DNA of 64,000 nt, from contig JAACJP010000003.1 in the NCBI GenBank assembly GCA_013368375.1, forward strand, positions 930,001 through 994,000. Direction: 5' to 3'. Within the stretch, counting starts at the first letter, position 1; the number at the start of each line of letters is the position of its first letter. Under the pieces are notes generated by a model, which worked only from the letters and a program-made list of their open reading frames with translations, was not told the DNA's origin and did not search any database. The stretch comes from Tricholomella constricta (Eukaryota; Basidiomycota; Agaricomycetes; Agaricales; Lyophyllaceae). Made by a program: the position numbers and the translations under genes. Below, piece after piece: positions 48,551-57,889 of the stretch.

Positions 48551-51500
48551 ACAGTAGAAGATGACGATGATCCTGATAATGAGGGTAGGCCGATAAACAG
48601 CCTACCGAAGGATCATCCAGCACTTTTATTATCCGAGGAAGAGTTTCAAGAAACTCTTAAGGAGGGGGATAAGCCACCTCCGAAGAAGAGAAAACTCCAA
48701 CGACGACAGCAGAAGGCACAAAACGAGCCTTCGAACGAACGAGCACAGGTTGACGAGCCAGGCGAAGAACATCAGCGCGATAATGAAGCGCGTAAGACGA
48801 GCGGGGCCGACAAGGATACGGAATCAGAGCCGTATACGAATACGAGTAATCGATCATTTTGGGATAGACCAAATCCACATCCACAATATGAGTGGATGTT
48901 CGACCCACGGATGCCGCAAGAATGGAACGCAGTAATAGCGTCAATGCGGGCTCACGAAGGAAGAAATGTAGGCACGCGAGGACAAGCGTACCGAAATCCA
49001 CGGCCTGAGGAAGTATCGGAGCCAACGGAAATGAATTTTCCGGTGAATATACAACGGGCTAAACGGCCGTTGTATCGGTTACCAGTGAAGGATGAGAGTG
49101 ACTTTGCTCTCGTAAAACTACGAGCTAGGTTTGATGTTAAACCTAGCAATAAAGACACAGCGCACATTCGCGCTGCAAGAATGGTGAACGGAAAAGGTGA
49201 GGCACCCAATGGAGGCCTTACCGCGGAAGATTATCCACGACTTCGCCAGCAATGGCATGACGAATTCGAAGATATGGTGGGTGGTACGAAACAACAGCTA
49301 CCACCCTGGCGGGAAGTCAATCACGAGATTACTCTCGTCGACGATGAGAAACAGTACCAGTACCACGCGCCGAGGTGCCCAATGTCCCTTCGCGAGGAAT
49401 TCTACGCGAAGGTCAATCGGTATACGGATTCTAAATGGTGGGAGCCTCGTTCGGTGAAGCAAGCAGCGCCGCTGCTATGTATCCCGAAAAAAGACGGCTC
49501 CCTGAGAACACCCTTGGACGCACGCCAGCGTAACGATAACACGATCAAGGACGTGACGCCCTTGCCAGACCAGGAAGTTATTCGCGAAGATGTCGCTAGG
49601 GGAAAAATACGGTCCAAAATTGACTTAACGGATGCGTATGAACAAGTACGCATCCTTGAAAAAGATGTACATAAAACCGCCTTCGCAACGATAGCGGGAA
49701 CATACATCAGTAACATCATGCAAATCGGGGACTGTAATGCTCCCGCGACATTTCAACGATTAATGACGTCCATCTTTCGGGACGTCATTGGGAAGTTCAT
49801 GCATGTATACTTGGACGATATATTCATATTCTCGAACTCTATTGAGGAACATGAAGACCACTTGCGAGTTGTGTTCGAACGATTACGCGAACAATCACTC
49901 TACCTTAAATGGAAGAAATGCGAATTGTATTCGGATCGCGTTGATTGCCTTGGTCATATTATTGACGACCAAGGAATTCACCCTGACGCCGACAAACTGG
50001 CACGGATCCGTGACTGGAGGATACCACGGAATTACAACGATATCCAACGATTCGTTGGACTTGTTAACTATCTGGGACAATTTCTCCCAGATATATCTGC
50101 ATACACTGGTCCACTAATGGCGATGACCGAGAATGGGTCGCCATTTTATTGGAGACCAATTCATCAGCGATGCTTTGAAATGATAAAGCATATATGCTGC
50201 ACAACGCCAATTATTCGGCCGATTCAACCGAAGACAGGCGAACCAATTTGGATTATCTGTGACGCCTCCAAGTCAGGCGTCGGTGCGATGTATGGACAAG
50301 GACCTACATGGATCCAAGCCCAGCCGGCTGGATTCATGTCCAAAAAATTCACTAATGCACAGCAGAATTATGCTGTGCATGAACTCGAGACCTTAGCTAT
50401 TCTCGAAGCGTTACTTAAGTGGGAGGATAAACTTGTGGGCTATAAAATCCACATCATTACCGACCATAAAGCCCTCGAATTCTTTAAGACCCAGGTGAAT
50501 TTATCACCTAGGCAGCGTCGATGGATGGAATACATGTCGCGATTTAACTTCGACATAACCTATGTGAAAGGCGAACTGAACAAAGTCGCCGACTGTCTAT
50601 CGCGATACTTCGAGAGCGATAACCATCAAGATCGTTACGACGTCCACGACTTCGTAGCTGCTGATGCTAGAATCGATCCTACTGGTGAAGATCTACCAGT
50701 ACCACGATACCATGAAATCGTGGAAAAAGTAGTTGAGATTCGAGCGATGAAAGACGTAGAACTACGTCGAAGCAAGCGTCTTCAAGAACGCCAGGAGGAT
50801 CGAGATGTCGAGGCTCAGATAATGGAGGCTGCGGCACCAAGTACCGCATCCGGAACATCGTCACACCCTCAGAAAAGCATGAGTCCAACCGAACGGGAAC
50901 GTACGGTCGGAGATATTGTCCTCGGGAGGGACACAGTTTCTCCTCCCCCAGACAAAACGGATGAAAAGATCCGTCACGACGTTATCCTTGGATACCCAAA
51001 GGATAAACTTTTTTCAGTTATTCTCGCTAACCCCATGGACTTTCGTACGTTCACCACGAAAGACAATCTCATTTGGACCACGAACGCTATAAATGATAGC
51101 GTTCTATGTATACCGCGAGAACCCGAGCTCATCACCACAATTATTGAGCAAGCCCATAAAACTATGGGCCATTTCGGTGCCGAACGGACTACTGAATATA
51201 TCCGACGATGGTATTGGTGGCCATCACTAGCCACGACCGTGCGTACGTTTTGTAAGACGTGCGAGTACTGCCAGCAGATCAAGACGTCGAATCAAAAACC
51301 GTCAGGGAAACTACACTCCCTGCCAGTACCAACTAAGCCTTGGGATTCTATCGGAATGGACTTTATCGGTCCATTTCCAGAATCAAAGGGATATAATTAC
51401 CTATGGGTAGTAATTTGTCGTATGACGAGTATGGTGCATATGATACCCATACATACGACGATGACAGCAGCCCAATTATCATGGGTATACTTACGGGAGA

Positions 51501-52441
51501 TCGTCAGGCTACATGGCCTGCCAAGCTCGATCGTAAGCGATCGAGACTCTAAGTTTACTTCACGCTGGTGGCGCGAACTACATAAGTTATTAGGAGCTAA
51601 GCTCCTAATGTCGACATCTTTCCATCCTCAGACGGATGGACAAACGGAGCGAGCCAATCGTAGTATTGGCCAGATATTTCGTGCCGTTGTGAGGCATGAC
51701 CAAAAGGATTGGGTAGATTGTATACCCATGGCTGAGTTCGCGATAAATGCGAGCGTATCGGCTACTACCAAGTTCGCTCCATTTGAGCTGAACAGTGGAT
51801 ACATGCCGTCCATGTTGAAAGAGATACGCTCAGACAGCGTAATACCGAAGGGAATTCGAGAGTATGCGGAACGCGCATTGCAGAATATAGCGGAGGCGCA
51901 TGACGCTATAATCGAAGCGCGCGTATTTCAAACGCGCGAGGCAAACAGGCGCCGATCCGCTGGTCCAGAAATAAAGGGGGGAGACTTGGTGTATTTATCC
52001 ACCAAGAACTTGAACCTCCCCAAGGGACGCGCCCGTAAATTGTGCCCGAAATTCGTCGGGCCCTACAAAGTGCTGAAGGCCATGCCAGACACGTCGAACT
52101 ACACGTTGGAATTACCTACGGCACTCATGGAGCGCCGGATACATCCAACATTTCATATATCGATGTTGCGCCCATACTACGCAACGAATGATACAATGTT
52201 CCCTAATAGAACTCATCCGGAGCCCTACGATTTTGGGGCGCCGGATAATCACGAATGGTTTGTAGAAGACATTTTGGGCCATAGATGGACCCAAAATAAT
52301 ACTGTGGAATATCAGGTTAGGTGGAGTCTGGGAGACACCACCTGGGAACCGCACACCAATTGTAACAAGTTAGCGGCACTGGATCGCTACTTGGAACTAC
52401 AAGGGGTGAAGAGCGCGTCGAGATTACCGCGACGAACCTAG
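48542..52441 (+). CDS. Pol of the Gypsy element: RT, RNase H, integrase, chromodomain
   Basis: In frame with gag across one UGA; about 1,299 codons. It begins with an acidic stretch and a nuclear-signal-like PPPKKRKL (48674-48697). Reverse transcriptase: PLLCIPKKDGSLRTPLDAR; KSKIDLTDAYEQVR-type motif; FMHVYLDDIFIF (catalytic YLDD, 49807-49818). RNase H: WIICDASKSGVGAMYG; HELETLAILEALLKW; TDHKALEFF. Integrase: zinc-binding H-H-C-C in HKTMGHFGAERTTEYIRRW followed by FCKTCEYCQ, then the catalytic D of GMDFIGPF, D of SDRDSKFTS and E of PQTDGQTERANRS, with a GPY/F-like KFVGPYKVLKAMPDTSNYTL module. The C-terminal chromodomain is WFVEDILGHRWTQNNTVEYQ through VRWSLGDTTWEPHTN. An internal ATG at 48896 could start Pol alone, but read-through from Gag is the simpler reading. 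Confidence 0.93.
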   Translation, partial: LKVTVEDDDDPDNEGRPINSLPKDHPALLLSEEEFQETLKEGDKPPPKKRKLQRRQQKAQNEPSNERAQVDEPGEEHQRDNEARKTSGADKDTESEPYTNTSNRSFWDRPNPHPQYEWMFDPRMPQEWNAVIASMRAHEGRNVGTRGQAYRNPRPEEVSEPTEMNFPVNIQRAKRPLYRLPVKDESDFALVKLRARFDVKPSNKDTAHIRAARMVNGKGEAPNGGLTAEDYPRLRQQWHDEFEDMVGGTKQQLPPWREVNHEITLVDDEKQYQYHAPRCPMSLREEFYAKVNRYTDSKWWEPRSVKQAAPLLCIPKKDGSLRTPLDARQRNDNTIKDVTPLPDQEVIREDVARGKIRSKIDLTDAYEQVRILEKDVHKTAFATIAGTYISNIMQIGDCNAPATFQRLMTSIFRDVIGKFMHVYLDDIFIFSNSIEEHEDHLRVVFERLREQSLYLKWKKCELYSDRVDCLGHIIDDQGIHPDADKLARIRDWRIPRNYNDIQRFVGLVNYLGQFLPDISAYTGPLMAMTENGSPFYWRPIHQRCFEMIKHICCTTPIIRPIQPKTGEPIWIICDASKSGVGAMYGQGPTWIQAQPAGFMSKKFTNAQQNYAVHELETLAILEALLKWEDKLVGYKIHIITDHKALEFFKTQVNLSPRQRRWMEYMSRFNFDITYVKGELNKVADCLSRYFESDNHQDRYDVHDFVAADARIDPTGEDLPVPRYHEIVEKVVEIRAMKDVELRRSKRLQERQEDRDVEAQIMEAAAPSTASGTSSHPQKSMSPTERERTVGDIVLGRDTVSPPPDKTDEKIRHDVILGYPKDKLFSVILANPMDFRTFTTKDNLIWTTNAINDSVLCIPREPELITTIIEQAHKTMGHFGAERTTEYIRRWYWWPSLATTVRTFCKTCEYCQQIKTSNQKPSGKLHSLPVPTKPWDSIGMDFIGPFPESKGYNYLWVVICRMTSMVHMIPIHTTMTAAQLSWVYLREIVRLHGLPSSIVSDRDSKFTSRWWRELHKLLGAKLLMSTSFHPQTDGQTERANRSIGQIFRAVVRHDQKDWVDCIPMAEFAINASVSATTKFAPFELNSGYMPSMLKEIRSDSVIPKGIREYAERALQNIAEAHDAIIEARVFQTREANRRRSAGPEIKGGDLVYLSTKNLNLPKGRARKLCPKFVGPYKVLKAMPDTSNYTLELPTALMERRIHPTFHISMLRPYYATNDTMFPNRTHPEPYDFGAPDNHEWFVEDILGHRWTQNNTVEYQVRWSLGDTTWEPHTNCNKLAALDRYLELQGVKSASRLPRRT

Positions 52442-52569
52442 AATGTGGCGCGGTCATGTGACCACGGCGATCAGGAAAATTACATAACCATCAAAAGTTA
52501 TGACAGAAGGTTAAATATGTTTGGCGCTAGACGCGCAACCGATGTTCAACCCGCTCAACACAAACCAAC

Positions 52570-55524
52570 ATGTACCCCAGCCAAGTACCAACCTCCAGCA
52601 ACGACGCGATTCGGGGCGGCGACAGCCGCACCGACCAGCAAAATTTGAACCCGGGGCCGAGTTCAAGTGGGGAGGGAGCGCAGGGGCGCGCGGAAAATGC
52701 GCCCCTGCCCCCAACTTACATGGGCTCGCAGCCCCAATTATATCAATATCCTCCGGTTGGCCATATGAGCCAACCGCCCCATCAGGGGCAACAAACATTT
52801 CCGACGGTTGGCCATATGAGCCAACCGCACCACCAAGGGCAACAACCACCTATGGGTGGTTTTTACCCGCCAGGGCTGGCATTCCAACAGATGCCATCAA
52901 TGGCGGGTTTCATGGGGTACCCGCAACCGACGTGGTACCCCCAAATGCCCATGCAGCCTGTACCGCACAATACGCGGTACAACGAATCGGAGAAGATGGA
53001 GGTAGACGACCAAAGTCGTCTGCAAGCAAATGTCCCGCCGGCGCAAGTGGTGCGCGGCGAACCGGTGCGGCAACATGTTGCACCGAATGCAGACGACAAA
53101 GCGTCGTCGGCGTCGAGTTCGCGGAGGATGGCAGACGATCGTAGAGTATCGCCTGCGTCAAGTTCGAGGAGACCATTCGCAGACGATGGTCTCCTTTCTT
53201 CTCTCTTGGATCGATTGGAAGACGCGGGTATTCACCGCGAATTTTGTGATTTCTTGGACGATGGAATGGCGCAGCTGGTTATAACCCAGCTGCTTGATGC
53301 ATACGATGGAGTTTGCGCGGATTTGAGACGCGTGAAAGCGAGAGAAGCGGCCATGGCTGAGCAACTCAGCCTGGCAAGAAAACGGCCGGCAGTAGCATCG
53401 CCGGATCGCGGGGAGGGACCATCGTCCCGACCCATAAAAAGGCAGCAAATGGAGGTGCGTCGAGAAGAACGCACCTCATACGAGCCGCGACGACAAGAGA
53501 GGAGCGAGCCCAGGCGTCCGGAACGACGCCTGGAACAGGAGAATCGGCGGTACAACCGCCACCCCGACCAGGAAGTGTGGCGTGACGAACGCCCACTTGA
53601 TTATGGTTCTCAACGGGAAGAGCGCCGAGAGGATCAAGGGACGCGCGAAGTGCGCCCCTTACCTGCTCGAGAAATCGAGCGCACGGCGTCGACATCGTCG
53701 ACGTCAGCGGAAGCAAAGCCGCAAAACCTATCCGGAGCGTTACCGCCCCCGGGAGAAAGCCGGGTGCGGAACCCAGAACGAGGTTCTCAGAAGAAGGAAC
53801 CTGTTGGCAAATATACGTTGCCAGCGCCAGCCCCTGCACCACCTAGTACGATGGTGCAGCCCCCAACGCCGCCCTCCAAAGGCAAACAGAAGGCATCGGA
53901 TCCATATGCCGAGGCTATGGATGAATCGGACTGGGGCGAGTCGTCTGACGACGACAAGCCTGTCAGCAAGAAGAAGGCTGCCGGGCAAAAGCAGCATCGC
54001 GAGAATATGGCTCGCAAAGCTGAGAAGGAGATGCCGGGGCGGATCCCTGACGAGCTCGGGGTGGTCTTCATCAACGACCGCCACGAGAGGGACAACCGCT
54101 TTTGGGATATGCTAGTGCGGACGATATATGTATCGTCCGCCCAGAATCGTGCCTACGCACTAGGCACCGCAGCGCGAGTGTCCGAAAGCGAGTTGGGGAC
54201 GGGACACAATTCTCGTCCCCCATCGGGACGGCTATATGCCGTCGCACCACGCGGGTTCCCAATGAACCCTCGTGAAGTTGATCAGTTGTATGCACTGATC
54301 AACGATCGGCGCCCCGGCGTGACGGATGAAGAGCGGGCAGAGGCCTTTATGCTCTTTAGGGAGTTCCGGCGAGTCTCCCTTTCGGTAGCGCCCCATTTGC
54401 GCGACCGATCCATGGCTCGAGCAGCCATGGATGAATTTAGAAGCGTCAACCGACCGTTCGATACACGGTCACCCATTTGGCAGGCCGCGCCAATTAGGCG
54501 GCCTGGGAGGGCATTCGAATATAGGCCGGACAAGCCTACACGAGGCGCTGGCCTGCCTCAGCCAGGCCCCGACCATGCCCTCGATGTCGAGCACTGGTGC
54601 CGACATATGATTCACCATGGGCGTATTGGTTCAAAGAACCAATACGGAGGAATCGTCATGGACTACCGGTTCCGCGTACATAGGCGCGGAACTTGGGGAT
54701 ACTTGTTGGCGAATGTACTAGCGCCAACTACCCACAGCATGCGGTCATGGTTCATGCGACTTTTCGCGACCATTACTGCGCGGCCATACCTCTACGCAGA
54801 GGCTGTGGCTGCCTATAACGAGGCCAACCCAGATCGGCCTTTCACACCGATCGAAGGCCCTGAGGTTACCATACCTCGCATCCAAGTGATCCCTCCGGAG
54901 GTGCGGATCACTGAACAAGGTGTCTTGCAACACCTTATCAACATTGGTATTCCAGTAAGCTGGATACACCATAGCTACACTTATGGTCTACATTATTTGG
55001 ACCATAACTACTCTAACTCAGGTCCCTATAAGGACCTGTTCCGCAATGTTGACGACGATCGAGTTCGTCGTCTAGATGAAATGGGTGTTCCGCCCGCCAT
55101 CCCTGAGTGGGATGGGTGGTACCATCCCACCACCGACGACATCACGCGCATCCAAACACTGATGCACGTGGAATTCCAGACCGAATCACTAGACTGTCTA
55201 GTGAGTTCGGAATGGATGTTTGTGGGTGAAGACCCACACTTCCGAGGACTCCGTGTTCGGGTGGGGGAATATCTCCCCCCAGGCCTGCATCACCCCGCTT
55301 CATCGGGATCGACGTCCATCAACGTCGAAATGGCGGACCCGGCGGCAGCTATACCTGCCCCCGCGACACCCTCCACAGTCGTGGCAGCTCCAACTGGAGC
55401 TACCGAAACCCAAGTGGACCCCGTGTCGGCCCTTACAGGGCCTTTATCACTGGCGGTGATTACCACCAGCCAGGGTCTGGTGGACAACAACACCACCGAC
55501 CCCGACACAGTGATGGAGTCATAG
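52570..55524 (+). CDS. Third ORF (984 aa) of the Gypsy element, function unknown
   Basis: Sense-strand frame between pol and the 3' LTR, starting with ATG 128 bp after the pol stop. The N-terminal third is Pro/Gln/Gly-rich with a duplicated VGHMSQPPHQGQQ / VGHMSQPHHQGQQ unit, then a Ser/Arg part and a helical segment (SLLDRLEDAGIHREFCDFL; TQLLDAYDGVCADLRRVK). The centre is very rich in Arg/Glu (RREERTSYEPRRQERSEP). A Ser/Asp segment with basic KKKAAGQKQHRE leads to a folded-looking C-terminal domain, about residues 490-920: PGRIPDELGVVFINDRHERD; HALDVEHWCRHMIHHG; RGTWGYLLANVLAPTTHSMR; PVSWIHHSYTYGLHYLDHN. No membrane span or signal peptide is seen, so it is not an envelope protein. I recognise no known domain. 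Expression could be from a spliced or internal mRNA; the sequence does not settle this. Confidence 0.85.
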   Translation: MYPSQVPTSSNDAIRGGDSRTDQQNLNPGPSSSGEGAQGRAENAPLPPTYMGSQPQLYQYPPVGHMSQPPHQGQQTFPTVGHMSQPHHQGQQPPMGGFYPPGLAFQQMPSMAGFMGYPQPTWYPQMPMQPVPHNTRYNESEKMEVDDQSRLQANVPPAQVVRGEPVRQHVAPNADDKASSASSSRRMADDRRVSPASSSRRPFADDGLLSSLLDRLEDAGIHREFCDFLDDGMAQLVITQLLDAYDGVCADLRRVKAREAAMAEQLSLARKRPAVASPDRGEGPSSRPIKRQQMEVRREERTSYEPRRQERSEPRRPERRLEQENRRYNRHPDQEVWRDERPLDYGSQREERREDQGTREVRPLPAREIERTASTSSTSAEAKPQNLSGALPPPGESRVRNPERGSQKKEPVGKYTLPAPAPAPPSTMVQPPTPPSKGKQKASDPYAEAMDESDWGESSDDDKPVSKKKAAGQKQHRENMARKAEKEMPGRIPDELGVVFINDRHERDNRFWDMLVRTIYVSSAQNRAYALGTAARVSESELGTGHNSRPPSGRLYAVAPRGFPMNPREVDQLYALINDRRPGVTDEERAEAFMLFREFRRVSLSVAPHLRDRSMARAAMDEFRSVNRPFDTRSPIWQAAPIRRPGRAFEYRPDKPTRGAGLPQPGPDHALDVEHWCRHMIHHGRIGSKNQYGGIVMDYRFRVHRRGTWGYLLANVLAPTTHSMRSWFMRLFATITARPYLYAEAVAAYNEANPDRPFTPIEGPEVTIPRIQVIPPEVRITEQGVLQHLINIGIPVSWIHHSYTYGLHYLDHNYSNSGPYKDLFRNVDDDRVRRLDEMGVPPAIPEWDGWYHPTTDDITRIQTLMHVEFQTESLDCLVSSEWMFVGEDPHFRGLRVRVGEYLPPGLHHPASSGSTSINVEMADPAAAIPAPATPSTVVAAPTGATETQVDPVSALTGPLSLAVITTSQGLVDNNTTDPDTVMES

Positions 55525-55880
55525 GTCGGGGAGACAACTTAATCCCCCCGTCAACGAACCGACCTCGACACGTAGGGCGTACCGCCGGGCCGACCGCCAT
55601 TGTCAGGTGCAGACCACCTGACTCCCGAGGAGCAATCCGCAGGTTGCGTATTAACGCAACATTGGATGTCCTCACCACCATTCTTTGCCGCACGGCACTT
55701 TGAGGCCGTGCAGTGGCGCTAATGCATCCACTACTCGTTAAGTCACGAATACGTATTATACCTACGTATTCTTGCATTATTTGATAGGTCTAGGTCGCCG
55801 GGACCTAGACCCTCCTTTTACTTTCTTTTTCTGCCCAACTCCCTGGTGAAGATCGCTACACGCGATCTTAAAGGGGGGTA
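55525..55880 (+). other. Non-coding 3' internal region of the Gypsy element
   Basis: 356 bp between ORF3 and the 3' LTR. It carries several perfect hairpins, among them GGTCTAGGTC (55787-55796) with its complement at 55802-55811, and GAATACGTA/TACGTATTC near 55750. It ends in the polypurine tract AAAGGGGGG (55870-55878), the expected plus-strand primer, two bases before the LTR. Confidence 0.75.
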
Positions 55881-56101
55881 TGTAAGGACGCACACTATCT
55901 TATCTAATCTTGGTTATCTAATCGTATCTTATCGAGACGATTACGCTATTGTTTGGCAACACCTTCTGGTGTTGCCTATTTAATTCATTACATTAATTAA
56001 GTATAAACAACCTTGTACACCTATACGTAGCAATCGACAGACTTGTCAAGCTTACGTCTAGTGTGAACACCAAGGTCCCCAAATTCTGTAACCCCGTTAC
56101 A
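55881..56101 (+). repeat. 3' LTR of the Gypsy element (221 bp)
   Basis: Same sequence as 45131-45351 over all 221 bases as read. It is followed by the target duplication GAGAC at 56102-56106. Confidence 0.95.
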
Positions 56102-56106
56102 GAGAC

Positions 56107-57529
56107 AGTCGGCGGCTAGTCTTCAAACAAGTGCCTTTCAATCGATATCACGAGCTAGTTATACTATATTCCAATGGTCAGTCATCATAGGCTGTTTGTA
56201 TTTCACCTTCTGTTGCAGGTACCATGGGTGCACTCAACGGGAATATGTTTCGAAATCTACAGCATGCTACATAAATGCATTTGGCAGGGTACTACTCTAG
56301 ATGATGAAGAACCTCGGCTTTGGCTTTGTAGGCAAAGAGGATGATTCCCTTTTGCAGTACACCACAGTGTTCCAGTGTTTGATTGACTGCATGACACCCT
56401 ACAGACAGGATGGACAATGTGGAATATCATGATTGCAGGCCTTGCGTAAACTCCGCGTATTGACTGATATAGGTGTTTCGGCATTGGCTCTGCGTGTGAG
56501 TGCAAATTTCCAATGTCTTTCCACTTTGTCCTCATCACTTGTATCTCACCAAACAGTTGGAAGTAGTGTTCTGAGTGACCTAGTCTATGCAGGAGGTTGC
56601 CATATTTTTCTCTCGTAATCCCAGACGTACCATATGTATAGAGAGACATTTCATGCAAAGCTTAGGAATATAAAGTCGAGGTTTACAATGATTTTGAAAA
56701 TAACATCAAGGTCACTGGCAACGCTGGTGAACTACAGGACTTTGCATAAAAGACTGCCGTCATCAGTTGATCACTTTTCGCCTCGAAACCTTAAGTCTAA
56801 AAAAGGCAACAAATTTGACAGACAGACAAGCCACAACAAAGGCGGGGCGCACCACGCGGCGCCTTTGGCTTGCCCTGTGGTCAGCTTGCCATGTGCCAAT
56901 TGCAATATTATGTCTATTTCCAATAAGTATCCTGAGAACCATTTATTTAGAGGATTTTCTTTCATAGATGCTCTTGTTGCTTGTATCGTGCTGTGAGCAA
57001 ACCATGTAGCAACATGGTATGAACATGTTGCCTTGAGCCTGAGACTTTTCGCAACACAGTGACAAGATTTCTCACAGATCATTCAATAGCCTACATGACC
57101 ATCACATGTTGTATTCTTTCACTAATTCAGTAACAAATTTTCCATAGGCGAGTTACAGGTTAGGAAAGAGCAAAATGGAAATTGGGTGGGGTCGATGACA
57201 GGGAAGTGCGGTTGATGGCAGGGTTGCTAAGGGTAGTGATGGACATGTAACCCTTTATCTTCGCTTGTGCCCAAACTTGCCTTTCTGGAGCCTTCAAAAA
57301 TGGCGGGTTGAAGGGGCATGATGGATGTCGAATGGTGACAGCACTGTGACGTGATGCCCATCATTTGCGAGGGCGCATGGCTCCTATTTAGGACACTGAT
57401 CCAAATATAAATAATTGCCTTTTTAGTAATTATAATTAAGGTTCAAGGCAAAATCTCAAAAGTGGCTGTCATCATCTCCTGTTTGTAGTTGCTTGACTCC
57501 TACCGCATTTGGTCAATCTGTGACATGCA
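56107..57529. other. Spacer between the two retrotransposons
   Basis: About 1.4 kb with no recognised gene. Open frames (for example 56257-56658 on the minus strand) show no family motif. The sequence is AT-rich and may be old, decayed repeat material. Confidence 0.4.
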
Positions 57530-57562
57530 TGATTTTACCCAATATCTCAAGAATTGCAAGAA
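57530..57562 (+). pseudogene. N-terminal remnant of a DDE transposase, split by the Copia element
   Basis: Just before the Copia 5' LTR the frame reads FYPISQELQE. Removing the Copia element and one copy of the AAGAA duplication joins it in frame to CIIVWHTKLRKSTKEI after the 3' LTR. ISQELQ-CI followed by a KSTKEI helix is the usual N-terminus of Agaricomycete IS630/Tc1-mariner-like transposases. A TGA sits at 57530-57532 with no ATG after it, so the gene start is already lost. Confidence 0.65.
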
Positions 57563-57889
57563 TGTTAGAAATACTGTCGGCACCGCAGACACTCTTTGAA
57601 AGAGCCGGTATCTCTTATGATCACCTTACTCCCTTTCACTACGTACTCACAAAGGACTCTTTCATGTAGGAACATATATATACTTACTGTACATGTACCA
57701 TTATCCTCAGTCAGTTATATGACACTGGACTAAGGGGAAGTCACCTTACTTATATACTTAACGGACATTCACTGATTGTACTATAGTTCTACTTCTATCC
57801 TTATAGGTACAATTGCACTAGACACTGGACTGAGGTTCTACTTCTATCCTTATAGCCAGTGTTATAATCCTACGGTTAGGATTCTAACA
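57563..57889 (+). repeat. 5' LTR of the Copia element (327 bp)
   Basis: Begins TGTTAGAAATACTGTCGG and ends GGATTCTAACA. It contains an internal direct repeat of TTCTACTTCTATCCTTATAG, once near 57787 and again near 57836. It lacks the 16 bp found in the 3' copy. Confidence 0.9.

Larger units (their letters stand above)
45131..56101 (+). mobile_element. Complete Ty3/Gypsy chromovirus LTR retrotransposon
   Basis: 10,971-bp element bounded by two 221-bp LTRs that begin TG and end CA, and flanked by the 5-bp target duplication GAGAC (45126-45130 and 56102-56106). The two LTRs read identical base for base, which means insertion was very recent. The internal order is Gag, protease, reverse transcriptase, RNase H, integrase, chromodomain (the Ty3/Gypsy order), then an extra large ORF, a polypurine tract and the 3' LTR. 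All three long frames are open. The internal sequence and the LTRs are saturated with short perfect inverted repeats. No usual tRNA-type primer site starting TGG is apparent directly after the 5' LTR. The element probably retains the capacity to move. Confidence 0.95.

Noticed and set aside
48896..52441. Independent pol gene starting at the internal ATG 48896
   Set aside because: The frame is open back to the UGA at 48539 and continuous with gag; a leaky UGA CUA is the simpler reading, although internal initiation is not excluded.
52570..55524. Env-like protein of an errantivirus
   Set aside because: The third ORF has no signal peptide, no membrane span and a disordered Arg-rich body; position alone is not enough.
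56257..56658. 133-codon minus-strand frame between the retrotransposons
   Set aside because: No recognisable motif and no intron-exon partners; probably chance or old repeat debris.
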